Source of the DNA: Treponema ruminis | Lineage (GTDB): Bacteria > Spirochaetota > Spirochaetia > Treponematales > Treponemataceae | Reading direction: 5' to 3' | Length of the DNA: 64,000 bases | Assembly: GCA_017161305.1 (NCBI GenBank) | Contig: CP031518.1 | Span: forward strand, 1,612,001 to 1,676,000 | Shown: piece by piece, positions 1 through 9,873 of the stretch | How the letters are laid out: the number at the start of each line of letters is the position of its first letter | How positions within the stretch are numbered: position 1 is the first letter of the stretch | Notes under the pieces: model-generated | The model's database searches: none | The model's input: only the letters and a program-made list of their open reading frames with translations | Told to the model about the DNA's origin: nothing | Made by a program: the position numbers and the translations under genes

Positions 1-1034
1 CTGCCCTGACCGTCCGGTATTTCACGGTAGAAATCGATGAGGGAGCGTTTGTTTGTATCGGCAGCCATTTTGTCTTCGATGTTGGCCTTTGCTTCCTGAT
101 TTTCATCGCTCTTGTTGAGAACCATGATCTGCAGGCGGCCCTGCTTACCGATAGCCGTTGAACCGCCGCCAAGCTTCCATGAAAGGGATACAAGCTCGTG
201 CTTGCGTTTGAGCTCAGCGATGATTTTGCTGCGGACTTCCGGGTCAAAAAGAAGGGCATCCAGGTCTTCAACACCGTTGTAAAGGACTTTTGCCTCTTTT
301 TTGAGGTTATTGTTTTCGGCGTTGAGGGCAAGTTCCATAAGAAGGATGGAAATGTACTCTGCAACGCGGGATTTTTCCATGTAAATTTGAAGGAGATGAC
401 GGATTGCGATGTTAATCTGAGAGAAGCCCTCTTTGTCCTTGAAAAATTTAAGGATGATGTACCAGTTCATGAGGGAGAGGCGGTTGAGGAATTTTTCGGT
501 CATGAGCAGGTAAATGTTGCGCTCTTCAAGCGAATATTCCTTGTTCTCCATGATTGACTTCCAGACAGGATCGAGGATTTCTTTTTTGGCCTGACGGATG
601 ATGATTTCTTTTTTGGAAATCATTGAACGAAGCTGCTTGTCGTCAATTTTGGTGCGCTCATCGATGAGTTCACTCGGATTGGTGCGGTTGTGCTTGCGGA
701 CACAATCACACTTGATGACATCGGCAAAGACCTGACGGTCAAACTGCTTGTAAAGGATTGAATAGACTACGACTTTTGCCAGATCCATGACTTCCTGACG
801 TACAGAAACGAATTCTGACATGGAAATTTCGATTTTGGAGATGTAGTCTACCATAATCATGTTCTGAATGGACTGTGGGGAGAAGGGATTGAGCGAAATG
901 CCATATTCTTCGAGGTTATCAGCCAGCCGGATACGAAGGAGCTTTTTTTTGTTGCTGATAAAGTGTGACGTACCCTCCTCAGTCAAAATGACTTTTAAAG
1001 GCAAGTTCAAAATGAATTTTTTTTCTGCTGGCAT
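1..1034 (-). CDS. conserved hypothetical protein, 3' end outside window
   Basis: An open frame runs from ATG at 1034-1032 to the window edge with no stop, so at least 344 residues are present and the C-terminus is missing. The start has a good Shine-Dalgarno (AGGGAGA at 1038-1044). The product begins MPAEKKFILNLPLKVIL and is charged and mostly helical in appearance, without a signal peptide or membrane segment, so it is probably cytoplasmic. A glycine-rich stretch (LGGGSTAIGKQG) lies near the visible end. I do not recognise a family. It is divergent from the gene starting at 1170, and the two share an intergenic region with a TATAAT at 1059-1064. Confidence 0.75.
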   Translation of the reverse strand, partial: MPAEKKFILNLPLKVILTEEGTSHFISNKKKLLRIRLADNLEEYGISLNPFSPQSIQNMIMVDYISKIEISMSEFVSVRQEVMDLAKVVVYSILYKQFDRQVFADVIKCDCVRKHNRTNPSELIDERTKIDDKQLRSMISKKEIIIRQAKKEILDPVWKSIMENKEYSLEERNIYLLMTEKFLNRLSLMNWYIILKFFKDKEGFSQINIAIRHLLQIYMEKSRVAEYISILLMELALNAENNNLKKEAKVLYNGVEDLDALLFDPEVRSKIIAELKRKHELVSLSWKLGGGSTAIGKQGRLQIMVLNKSDENQEAKANIEDKMAADTNKRSLIDFYREIPDGQG

Positions 1035-1169
1035 AGAATCTCCCTAAAAACCCAATACTATAATTGTACACTAAGGCACTTGAATTGTAAACTGACTAAT
1101 AAGGGCTGCCAAAATGGCAAAGATTTATTCAGATTGAACAAATCACTTTTTCCTTATATTCTAATTCAA

Positions 1170-3125
1170 ATGCATTTTCGAAAAATTATAGTTTTAGCTT
1201 TTCTATTATTTTCGGCACATTTTTCAATTTTCTCGCAAAAAAATCTTCATATTAAAGAACTTTTTGGCAACGAACTTTCCGCAGCCCTGGAGTCTGACCT
1301 TTCAGAAAAGGGATTTTCACCAATCCGTCAGGCTCTTTCTCCAACCGGTCAGGATAATTTTGCATATAACATCCTCTTGAATTTTGAAGGACAGGAAGCT
1401 GACGAAGTTATTTTCTGCTTCATGCAGGAAGACTTCTTCAGCAATGAAAAGGCGATTTTTGATTTTCTTTATTTTTTAAAAAATCAGAACCACAAGTGCA
1501 CGGCCACAGTTCTTTTTTCAGCCCTGGACAAATCTGAATACGAAAGCGAAAATTCAATCAGGGGAAGCCAGGTTTTCGCATCATCAATGGACGACACGGA
1601 TTCCTGCAGCGCAATCATAATCAACTTAAACCCAGACGAGGATACGGCCATCTACACAGGCGGCAAAAAAAATACATCCCCCCTCTGGCTCACCCGCAAA
1701 GTCACGGAAAACTTTTTCGACTCAAAAATCAATTTTTCATTCGAGAACAGGCTTTCGGCCATTTACAGACTGGGAATCGTTCAGGGGCAAAAACGACTTT
1801 CCTACTTTTTTGAGAACAAGATCCCTGCCCTGGAATTGAATTTCAAAAATTCCGAAGACTTGTTCTGCCTTAAAAAATTCGCAGACAGCTATGACTCAAA
1901 GGGCAGCGAAGAGTGGGACAAGCACTATCTTTATGTAAACCGGGGAAGTCTTTTCAAGCCTCTCTTTATCGATGAAAGGACAATCATCATATCCTGCCTC
2001 TCCGTAGGCATTTTGACCATCCTCCTTTTGTGTATTTTCTCCTTTTTGGGAGAATTCGGCGAACGTCACAAATACGAGTTCATCAGGTCCAGCTACATGA
2101 TTCCCTTCACCATCGGACTTTCCTTTCTTTCCCTGATTTTGGGTCAGCATGCGGTAGGCTTTTTTTCTTCCTTTTTCCAGCTGAATCCAATCATCCAGTA
2201 CGGAATTAAAATCGTCTTCTCCATGTCCTTTCTCTCCCTTCTCTTTACGGTTCAGGGACTTCTCAAGCTTTCACTGACGGCCTTCATGTACGGCTATATC
2301 CTTCTTGTCGTCGCGATTTTCAATATTTTCCTTTTTTCAAGCCGCGACTTAACCCTCTTCGTAATTTTTGCCGCTGAATACATTCTGATTTATCTTTCGC
2401 GGGGTGCAAAAAGCCTGCCGTCACTGAGCGTATTTTTTATCCTCATGATGCTGCCCTTTGCCCCATACGGCTTCATCATAATCAGGAGCGCCGAGGAAGC
2501 AGAACTGACAAAAACAGTTTTTACGACGGCTGGCGGAAACCTCATTCTTTCCCTTGCAATCTTTCCTTTTCAGGTTACCTGGCTTAGAATGCTGGTCTTT
2601 CTCAATGTCCGGGCCGGTCTCAAGGGCTACACTCTTAGAAGGATGATTTTAAACGCTATTTTCTCGACGATTGCCATTCTTGCCTTTATTTTCGCCGTTA
2701 TTTTTGCAATCTCACATTTCATCTACAAGCCGGAAATAAGGGCTGCTCAAAGAATCGAGACAAAAATCGAGCGGGATGAAAGATTTACCCTCTCGGCCAA
2801 ACTTACAAAAGACGAATTCCAGGGAATGGCCACCCACCACATCAGGATTTTGTCCGACGAAGATGCCCTGAGATATTCAATCGTGCTCAAAGGCAGTGAA
2901 AATGCCCACTCGATTTACGATTCAATCTACAACTACACGATTACGACTGACTCAAAGGGAAATGACTCCTATTCTTTTGTGATTCCGGATTACCCTCCAA
3001 GAAAGATTACGATTGACTATGCGGCTCCTGCAAAAACAAAGGCTGAGATTGAAGTCACAGCCTTTTACAAAAGTGACAAGCCCAACACGCTCAGGATTGA
3101 AAAAAGGGATCTTAAGGTCGAGTAA
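1170..3125 (+). CDS. secreted/polytopic membrane protein of unknown function
   Basis: I chose the ATG at 1170 rather than the upstream TTG at 1080. It gives 651 residues starting with a typical signal or anchor sequence (MHFRKIIVLAFLLFSAHFSIF). Residues about 25-265 form a mixed alpha/beta domain that would be outside the cytoplasm. Residues about 270-517 hold some seven or eight hydrophobic membrane segments, and a polar domain of about 130 residues follows. A soluble extracytoplasmic domain followed by a multi-span domain resembles membrane-bound M28-like or transamidase-like proteins, but I see no catalytic motif, so no function is assigned. The stop (3123-3125) directly abuts the GTG of dinB, so the two genes are probably co-transcribed. 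Confidence 0.8.
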   Translation: MHFRKIIVLAFLLFSAHFSIFSQKNLHIKELFGNELSAALESDLSEKGFSPIRQALSPTGQDNFAYNILLNFEGQEADEVIFCFMQEDFFSNEKAIFDFLYFLKNQNHKCTATVLFSALDKSEYESENSIRGSQVFASSMDDTDSCSAIIINLNPDEDTAIYTGGKKNTSPLWLTRKVTENFFDSKINFSFENRLSAIYRLGIVQGQKRLSYFFENKIPALELNFKNSEDLFCLKKFADSYDSKGSEEWDKHYLYVNRGSLFKPLFIDERTIIISCLSVGILTILLLCIFSFLGEFGERHKYEFIRSSYMIPFTIGLSFLSLILGQHAVGFFSSFFQLNPIIQYGIKIVFSMSFLSLLFTVQGLLKLSLTAFMYGYILLVVAIFNIFLFSSRDLTLFVIFAAEYILIYLSRGAKSLPSLSVFFILMMLPFAPYGFIIIRSAEEAELTKTVFTTAGGNLILSLAIFPFQVTWLRMLVFLNVRAGLKGYTLRRMILNAIFSTIAILAFIFAVIFAISHFIYKPEIRAAQRIETKIERDERFTLSAKLTKDEFQGMATHHIRILSDEDALRYSIVLKGSENAHSIYDSIYNYTITTDSKGNDSYSFVIPDYPPRKITIDYAAPAKTKAEIEVTAFYKSDKPNTLRIEKRDLKVE

Positions 3126-6100
3126 GTGAATAAAATTTTCCTTCACGTTGATTTAGATGCATTTTTCGCTTCCGTCGAACAGCTCGACCACCCGGAATAC
3201 CGGGGAAAGCCTGTGATTGTAGGCGGTCTTCCTGGAGACAGGCGCTCAGTCGTGTCCACGGCAAGCTACGAAGCCCGGAAATTCGGAGTCCACTCGGCTA
3301 TGCCCACTTTTCAGGCGGTAAAGCTCTGCCCCCAGGGAATTTTTGTACGCGGCAGAATGAAACGCTATCACGAAAAATCTGAGGAAGTGATGGCGATTTT
3401 CAAGAATTATTCTCCTGACATCCAGCAGATTTCAGTTGACGAGGCTTTCATCGATTTGACCGGCACAGAGAGGCTTTTCGGAGATCCGGTTGAGACGGCA
3501 AAAAAACTTAAGGCCGAGGTTCTTGAAAAAACAGGCCTGACCGTCTCTGTTGGGCTGGCATCGACAAAATACTGCGCGAAAATCGCTTCGGGCCTTAAAA
3601 AGCCAGACGGACTTACGGTCGTGCCCTTTGGCTCTGAGACAGAATTCATGCTTTCCCTTCCGATTACGAAAGTCTGGGGAGCCGGCAACAAGACTTTGGC
3701 AAAGCTTGAGAATTACGGAATCAGAAGTACGCGAGACATCTACATGAGGTCGGAAAAACTTCTTCAAAGCCTTTTCGGAAAAGCGACCGGAACTTTTTTA
3801 TACAATTCAGTCAGGGGAAACGCCGGGGCAGATTTTCGTGCAGAACCAAAATCCCGCTCAATCAGCGCGGAAAACACTTACGAATACGATTTAACAAGCC
3901 CGGATATTATCGAGACAGCACTCCTCTCCCTCTGCCACACGGTCATGTTCCGCAGCCTGCGCGAAAAGGTCCGCAGCTCTTCGGTTGCCCTTAAAATCCG
4001 CTACGAGGATTTTTCGACCGTGAGCGTTCAGTCGACCAGCGAGAGATATGTTTCCAGCGTGGACGATTTGTTCGAGCGGGCAAAATCCCTTCTTGAAAAA
4101 AAGTGCGACTCAAAGCTGGGAATCAGGCTTCTGGGCGTGGGGCTCTACAATCTTGAGGACGAGGAAAGTCCCCGCCAGCAGGAACTCTTTGACTTTGGCG
4201 AAGAAAAAAAACGCAAGCTGGAAAGCGCGATTTTAAAGGCTCAGGAAAAGGATCCGGCTTTAAAAATCACCAAGGCAAGACTTTTGGGAGCAGGCACTCT
4301 TGCCCTGGCCATGATTTTTCTTCCCCTTCAAGATGCGGGGGCTCAAAGTGCACCCAAACTTGAAAAGCCGGCCAGCTCTACTCAAAAGGAAGCAGACGGT
4401 GCGGCAGGAATCGTTTTTGATACTTCAAAACTCCCCCTTTCTGATTCAGGAAATTTCATCTCGATTTTCAACAGGGACTTCGGCGAGCAGAATGTTGAAT
4501 TTTTTGCAGAAGGTTACTGGAAAAGCACGGTCACAGGGGGAGCGACCTATTCCTTTGGATTTGGAAGTACGCCTGTCCTTACGACAAGCACGCCTGTCTT
4601 TGCCCAGAACGTTGACCTGTCCCTCTATTTCATGCTGAATCATCACTGGTACTTTGAGGCGGCCTTTGCGGACGACTTCAACAAAAATACTCTGGCGGCA
4701 GGCTACATCGGTGACGGCTTTTTAAAGTCAGCCCGAATTTCAAACCGCAAAATCATTTTTCCTTCCATATATTCAGTCGATGAAGTTAACCGGGGAATCG
4801 GCGGCGGAAACAATCAGGCTCCGGGAATCTCTTTCAACTGGGCGGGCGAAAAGTGGCAGGCAGACGCGGCCTTGCGCTACGATTTGATCCAGGCCCACGA
4901 AAAGACCTGGTACGGAAAGAATTCTGTCAGCATAAATGAAATTTCGCTCTCAAATTACAACACGGGAAGCCAGTACTTTTTGCCTGGTGCAAATCTCATT
5001 CAGAATGTAAAGGCGATTTACGTCGAATCATCCTCGGGTAGCTTCCGGGACTCAAAGGGCCGCAAGTACAAAAAACTCGACGGCAGCCAGTACCTTCTCC
5101 TGGCAGGACAGAATCAGATTTTGCTTTCAAAGGACGCAAGGGCCTACCGTCAGAAGGGAGTGCTGCCAGCTGTCGCGGTGACTTTTTATTCTTCAATTGC
5201 TAAGGAGAAAGATGGCTTTGAAGAATTTTTCTCGAAACTTGAGGCCTGGTTCGATAAAAGCCAGGGCGGAAAATTAAAAATCGAAAATTATTTTTATCCG
5301 CTCTTTGTCGAAACCGCAAAGGATGCGGGCGCCACCGGAAAAACATTGGGAGAGCCTTATTATTCGATTGACGGCGAGGACTGTCTTTTTCTCCAGCATC
5401 CGGGCGGCTTTTCACCTTTTGCCGTAGCCAGTCGCTATGACTGCGGCTCAGGTCAGGCCAGTGACGCTCAGATTGCTGATTCCCAAACTTCTACGGCGGA
5501 TTCTGACTACAATGTCGTCATTGATGAAGACAATCTCCGTTTTTCCCAGCAGGATTTTTTCTATTCAAATCATCTGTATGCTGACATTTCTTTGAGCGGG
5601 GACGAGCCGGCCGATTCTCTGGAAAAGCTGATTCATGACTCATTTCCTCTGGCCCGCTTGAATCCTCAGATTTATCTTGGCGGGGCTTATCAGGATGAAA
5701 AAGTCCTTCAAGTCAGGTCTTTCACGCCGGTAAAGAGGCTTGAAATCGGAACAGAGGCAGTTTCCGGCACGGTTACGGTTTACAAAAACGGAGTTCTCGA
5801 CGGCTCTGCAAAATATGACCCGGAATCTGGCTCCATTACTTTGACTTCAGCCGTGGCTTCAAGCGACCACATCGTCGCCCGCTGGTATGAGGAAAGCGAG
5901 GACTCAGAATCAGGGGCCGTATCTGCAGCAGGCGGCTTTAAGTATGACTTTACCGACAGATTTTCTGCCGACATTTCAACTTCAAGCCGCTGGGGCTATT
6001 CTCCGGACAGGGAATTTGCCGATTCAAGCTATTCTTCCCAGGGCTTTGCGACCCTTGCCAGCAAGGCAAGCTATGATGGCGAAAGATTTTCTGCCAAAAA

Positions 6101-9065
6101 CACGGCCGCCCTCACCTACGAAAACACAAACACCACGGGAAATTACCGCATTCTGGGAAACGACGACAGGGACAGCGAGACTTACTATCTTTCTAAAAAG
6201 GCAGGAATTGATTTACCGGACGGATTCAGCCCGGTCCTGAATGAAAAAAGTCAGGCCGGGATAAATCCAATCGAACTCAAATCTCAAAATAATGGCTCAC
6301 TCGAAGCAGAAGAAGGAAAGAGCGACCCGGAAATTTCAGGCTATGCCCTTCCCCTTGAATGGGATTTTTCAGGGAAAAGCACCGGAAGCGGAAATGACCT
6401 TGCATGGAGCGCAATCAGCATTTATACGCCGGGGCTTTCGGGAAAGCTTGGAAATGCAGGCAATTTTTCAATCGCAATCAAAAATCCCCAGCCAGAAGAT
6501 TTTTTTGACAGCGAAAATTGCTCCCTTTACCTGCAAGTGGGCCTTTCGGACGACGATGACTTTTCAGTCGAAGAAGCAGAAAAAATCCCGACATGGAAGA
6601 TTTCAGATTCAAGTGCGGAAGGAGTCAGCAGGGCTTTCGACTTTTCAAAATCTGGCTGGCAAATCGTTAAAGTCTCCCTTTCAAACGAAGACCGAAGTAT
6701 CATTTCATCCTTGCAGAACTACAATGTCCGCCTCATCCTCACAACAAGCGACATTTCATCACTTCCCAAAAACGGCACGATTTACGCGGGCCCATATGAG
6801 GCTGGAGAACTTGTCTTCAATGCGGAATCGGAAGTTGCCGTCACTACGGAAAATTATCAGGCAAGCGACTCAAGCCTTGCCTCGGCAAAAATCAAAAAAT
6901 TCAACGGCACTTCAACAAACAAGGTTCAGGTCTTTGAATGGAAATTCGATTCTGAGCAAAGCGAAACCCAGGAAATCATTTTCTCGCGCTCTTTCAAGGA
7001 AATCGACCTGTCTGATTACAAAAAGCTGAGCTTTTTCCTTAAATTCAAAAGCGATTCGGAAGATTCAGATTCATCAGTAGAAATAAGGCTTTCAAGGCCG
7101 AAAAGCCGGGGAAAGGCGGAAGAAGCCCTAGTCTACAAGATTCCTTCCAAAAATCTTTCGGAAAGCTGGCAGGAATACGAAATTGATTTGACAGGCTCAA
7201 GAGATTCAAATCTCACGAAAATCGACAGGAATGTAGTTCCGACCAGAATCGAAATTGTCGTCAGGGCAAAGGAAAAGGGCAGCCTCTCATTCGACGAGCT
7301 TTATCTGAGCGAAAACACGCCTTTCATTGTGGCTCAGGACAAAATCGAAGCAAATTATAAAATCGACGGGGCGATTCTGGAAAACGAAAATCTTGAAATC
7401 CTAAAGGACCTCAAAATCTCTGCAAGCGGTGACGGCTCAAGCTCAATCGAAAGCGAAAATTACAGCAGCAGGGAAAAGAATCTCCAGTCAACAATGTCTC
7501 TGGGCTTTACCCTCACAAATCTCAAAATCGCAGGTCAAGCAGCCCTTTCAAACGCATATCAAAATGCAAAATCAAGCGAAAGCGAACAGAAAAACGCCCT
7601 GGCCTCAGCCTCTCACTCGCTTGAAACAGAAAAAACCCTTTTCGGAATCCTTTCGTTTTCAGAAAATTATTCATTCAGTTCCAGCGACGGCAGTCTTGAA
7701 AAAGCAAACGGAGCTAAAATCGATTTTTCAAATTACTCGCTTCCACTTTCACTCGAAGGAAGGACAAAGGCTGAGTCAGATTCATGGTCGCTCTCGCAAA
7801 AGTCAGGGGCAAAAGTCTCTTTCAAACCGCAGAAATTGAATTTCAGCGCGGAATCAAATATTTCCCAAAAAATTTCCACAATTTCTGAAATTAATGACTC
7901 TTCAAAGGAAACCGAAAAATTCCGGACTGAAAATTACGCTTCCTCATGGTTCAAAATCACGGAATTCAGCTTTGACAGGGGCGACGAAAGGGCTCAGAAA
8001 AGAAGCGTGGGCGGCAAATCTTCACTTTCCTACGCCTTCGACCGGGCAAAATTAAAGCCGGAGCTTTTCTTTGAAACTGAAGGAAATTACAAGTCGTCCG
8101 CAAAAGTCACATTTTCGGATACGACGAAATCAGGATTCAACATTCCCTTCAGCCTTGCAAAAAACAATTTCTCATTTTCGTGGACAAAATCATCTGGAAG
8201 CACGAATCCAGTCGAAAAAGGCGGAAACTACGAGCGGGACACAGGCGACCTTCAAAAGTCCCTGGCCGAAAAAAACTATTACTTTACGACTCTGCCCCTT
8301 TACGACCTTGCAAGTTCTTCTCTGGCCGCAAAAGTTCATGAAGCTGACCGCCAGTCAAATTACTACACAGGAAATTACGCTTTCAACTGGCGAAGGGCTT
8401 TTTTTGCAAACAAGTACGATTTTTTCATTCCGATTTCTGCAAAACTTGAAGCCAGCCGGGACATCAGGACAGGCGACAACCTGACCGACTTTTACCAGAT
8501 TAAAAACACGCTTAACCACACGGCCCTCAACATCTTCGGACGGAACGGCCCCATACCACTTTTCTCATTTTTCTCAAACGACGAATATAATTCGAGCCTG
8601 AGCGCCGCCCTAAAAATCCCGCGCAGGGAAGCAGAAAACTTTTCCTATCTCGTGAGCGGATATTTTCAGGCCACCTTCTATTTTTCCGAAAAGAATTACC
8701 TGAAAAACGGATTTGAGGGCTCGGTCGAAGGAAAAGACGACTGGAAGGCAAAATATACCCTAGTCTGGAAGCGGGATTCAAAATCGTCGCTCGGAAAGGG
8801 GCTGGTATCGATTTTCAGCGAAAAAATGGCCGGTCAGACAAAAAGAATCACAAAAACTGACAGCCTGAATCTGGGCGCAAGCAAGGTTTCGGGAACAAGC
8901 AGCAGCACAAAGAAATACAAAATCGACTACATGCACGAAACAGAGACTCAGGTTTCAAAATATGTCTCCCTCAACACGGATCTTGGCCTTGGCTACAATA
9001 CGACCTGGGGAAAAATCGCAATAATCACGGCGACGGCGACTCTTGGAGCAACGATTAGATTTTAA
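3126..9065 (+). CDS. dinB: DNA polymerase IV (DinB) reading in frame into a giant outer-membrane/surface protein
   Basis: One 1979-residue frame starts at GTG 3126. Residues 1 to about 386 are a complete Y-family polymerase: HVDLDAFFASVEQ with the first metal-binding aspartates, SVDEAFIDLT near residue 105, then finger, thumb and little-finger regions ending in the usual DinB tail (ITKARLL). With no stop, the frame continues into LLGAGTLALAMIFLPL and DAGAQ, which looks like a signal peptide with a cleavage site. About 1570 residues of secreted, Ser/Asn-rich beta protein follow. They include a galactose-binding-like domain (about residues 1270-1420) and a C-terminal run of beta strands ending in phenylalanine, as in outer-membrane barrels. 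Candidate internal starts are TTG 4284 and ATG 4311. A cytoplasmic polymerase joined to a secreted barrel is topologically odd. Either an internal start or a lost stop is likely. Confidence 0.8.
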   Translation: MNKIFLHVDLDAFFASVEQLDHPEYRGKPVIVGGLPGDRRSVVSTASYEARKFGVHSAMPTFQAVKLCPQGIFVRGRMKRYHEKSEEVMAIFKNYSPDIQQISVDEAFIDLTGTERLFGDPVETAKKLKAEVLEKTGLTVSVGLASTKYCAKIASGLKKPDGLTVVPFGSETEFMLSLPITKVWGAGNKTLAKLENYGIRSTRDIYMRSEKLLQSLFGKATGTFLYNSVRGNAGADFRAEPKSRSISAENTYEYDLTSPDIIETALLSLCHTVMFRSLREKVRSSSVALKIRYEDFSTVSVQSTSERYVSSVDDLFERAKSLLEKKCDSKLGIRLLGVGLYNLEDEESPRQQELFDFGEEKKRKLESAILKAQEKDPALKITKARLLGAGTLALAMIFLPLQDAGAQSAPKLEKPASSTQKEADGAAGIVFDTSKLPLSDSGNFISIFNRDFGEQNVEFFAEGYWKSTVTGGATYSFGFGSTPVLTTSTPVFAQNVDLSLYFMLNHHWYFEAAFADDFNKNTLAAGYIGDGFLKSARISNRKIIFPSIYSVDEVNRGIGGGNNQAPGISFNWAGEKWQADAALRYDLIQAHEKTWYGKNSVSINEISLSNYNTGSQYFLPGANLIQNVKAIYVESSSGSFRDSKGRKYKKLDGSQYLLLAGQNQILLSKDARAYRQKGVLPAVAVTFYSSIAKEKDGFEEFFSKLEAWFDKSQGGKLKIENYFYPLFVETAKDAGATGKTLGEPYYSIDGEDCLFLQHPGGFSPFAVASRYDCGSGQASDAQIADSQTSTADSDYNVVIDEDNLRFSQQDFFYSNHLYADISLSGDEPADSLEKLIHDSFPLARLNPQIYLGGAYQDEKVLQVRSFTPVKRLEIGTEAVSGTVTVYKNGVLDGSAKYDPESGSITLTSAVASSDHIVARWYEESEDSESGAVSAAGGFKYDFTDRFSADISTSSRWGYSPDREFADSSYSSQGFATLASKASYDGERFSAKNTAALTYENTNTTGNYRILGNDDRDSETYYLSKKAGIDLPDGFSPVLNEKSQAGINPIELKSQNNGSLEAEEGKSDPEISGYALPLEWDFSGKSTGSGNDLAWSAISIYTPGLSGKLGNAGNFSIAIKNPQPEDFFDSENCSLYLQVGLSDDDDFSVEEAEKIPTWKISDSSAEGVSRAFDFSKSGWQIVKVSLSNEDRSIISSLQNYNVRLILTTSDISSLPKNGTIYAGPYEAGELVFNAESEVAVTTENYQASDSSLASAKIKKFNGTSTNKVQVFEWKFDSEQSETQEIIFSRSFKEIDLSDYKKLSFFLKFKSDSEDSDSSVEIRLSRPKSRGKAEEALVYKIPSKNLSESWQEYEIDLTGSRDSNLTKIDRNVVPTRIEIVVRAKEKGSLSFDELYLSENTPFIVAQDKIEANYKIDGAILENENLEILKDLKISASGDGSSSIESENYSSREKNLQSTMSLGFTLTNLKIAGQAALSNAYQNAKSSESEQKNALASASHSLETEKTLFGILSFSENYSFSSSDGSLEKANGAKIDFSNYSLPLSLEGRTKAESDSWSLSQKSGAKVSFKPQKLNFSAESNISQKISTISEINDSSKETEKFRTENYASSWFKITEFSFDRGDERAQKRSVGGKSSLSYAFDRAKLKPELFFETEGNYKSSAKVTFSDTTKSGFNIPFSLAKNNFSFSWTKSSGSTNPVEKGGNYERDTGDLQKSLAEKNYYFTTLPLYDLASSSLAAKVHEADRQSNYYTGNYAFNWRRAFFANKYDFFIPISAKLEASRDIRTGDNLTDFYQIKNTLNHTALNIFGRNGPIPLFSFFSNDEYNSSLSAALKIPRREAENFSYLVSGYFQATFYFSEKNYLKNGFEGSVEGKDDWKAKYTLVWKRDSKSSLGKGLVSIFSEKMAGQTKRITKTDSLNLGASKVSGTSSSTKKYKIDYMHETETQVSKYVSLNTDLGLGYNTTWGKIAIITATATLGATIRF

Positions 9066-9111
9066 GTCAGCCGACAAAAAGGCAGGACTACAATCCGACA
9101 GGCATTTATGA

Positions 9112-9117
9112 TATAAT
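9112..9117 (+). promoter_or_regulatory. -10 box giving a probably leaderless transcript
   Basis: TATAAT lies 6 nt upstream of the exonuclease ATG at 9124 (gap TTTTTT), and no Shine-Dalgarno fits between them. With normal -10 to +1 spacing, transcription would start at the A of the ATG. I see no clear -35. Confidence 0.5.
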
Positions 9118-9123
9118 TTTTTT

Positions 9124-9867
9124 ATGAACTACTTATTTTTTGATATTGAATGTGCCAACTGCTTTAATGGAATCGGCAAAATCTGTTCTTTCGGCTATGT
9201 GCTTTGTGATGAAAATTTTTCTGTAATTGAATCAGACGACCTTCTTATGAATCCGGCCACGATTTTTGACTGGTACCTCTTCAAAAAAGACTCAAAATGC
9301 AGGCTCGCATACAGCCGGGAAGATTACATCAATAATCCCAAATTCCCCCAGCACTACAAAAAAATCAAGTCTCTTTTGGAAGCAAGCAATCAGATTGTAT
9401 TTGGTTTCGGCTGCCAGAATGACGTTGCTACGATTGCCACTGAATGCATTCGTTATGATTTGGACTTGATTGACTTTAACTGCCACGACATCCACACAGT
9501 TCTTGAAAAGATTTATGAAATTAAGGGCGGACTTGGAACTTATGTCCAGAATTTTGGAATTGATACAGAAGGAATGGAATTTCACGACAGCAAGGCAGAC
9601 GCTTTCTTCACAATGAAAGTCACTGAAAAGCTGGTAAAGGATCAGAAAAAGCCGATAAGTGAGATTCTGGCAACTTATACCCCATTTTCAAGCAAGCTTC
9701 TTAAAAAACAGAAGATTAAAAAACTCTACGCAAATTATCTTGAAAGGAAAGAAGCCGCCAAGGCAAAGGACGGAAAACCTCCCCGCCCCCTCAAAAAAAT
9801 CACAGTACCAGCCTGGTTTGATTATAAGAGGGAGCTTTTGGAAGAAATCTCTTTACAGGGGAATTGA
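9124..9867 (+). CDS. DEDD-family 3'-5' exonuclease-like protein
   Basis: A 247-residue cytoplasmic protein. The N-terminus (MNYLFFDIECAN) carries the D-x-E of exonuclease motif I. A central F-G-C-Q-N-D-V segment fits motif II. HDSKADAFFTMKV near residue 155 supplies the H-x(4)-D of a DEDDh motif III, as in RNase T, the DnaQ epsilon subunit and related proofreading exonucleases. The last 50 residues are lysine-rich and may contact nucleic acid. The substrate (DNA or RNA) cannot be told from the sequence. It is convergent with the GH5 gene, with 6 nt between the two stops. Confidence 0.7.
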   Translation: MNYLFFDIECANCFNGIGKICSFGYVLCDENFSVIESDDLLMNPATIFDWYLFKKDSKCRLAYSREDYINNPKFPQHYKKIKSLLEASNQIVFGFGCQNDVATIATECIRYDLDLIDFNCHDIHTVLEKIYEIKGGLGTYVQNFGIDTEGMEFHDSKADAFFTMKVTEKLVKDQKKPISEILATYTPFSSKLLKKQKIKKLYANYLERKEAAKAKDGKPPRPLKKITVPAWFDYKRELLEEISLQGN

Positions 9868-9873
9868 CAAGTT

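Noticed and set aside
6292-7029. 245-codon second frame within the giant surface protein
   Set aside because: It overlaps the in-frame gene in the same direction, is rich in basic and serine residues typical of a shifted frame, and starts without an RBS.
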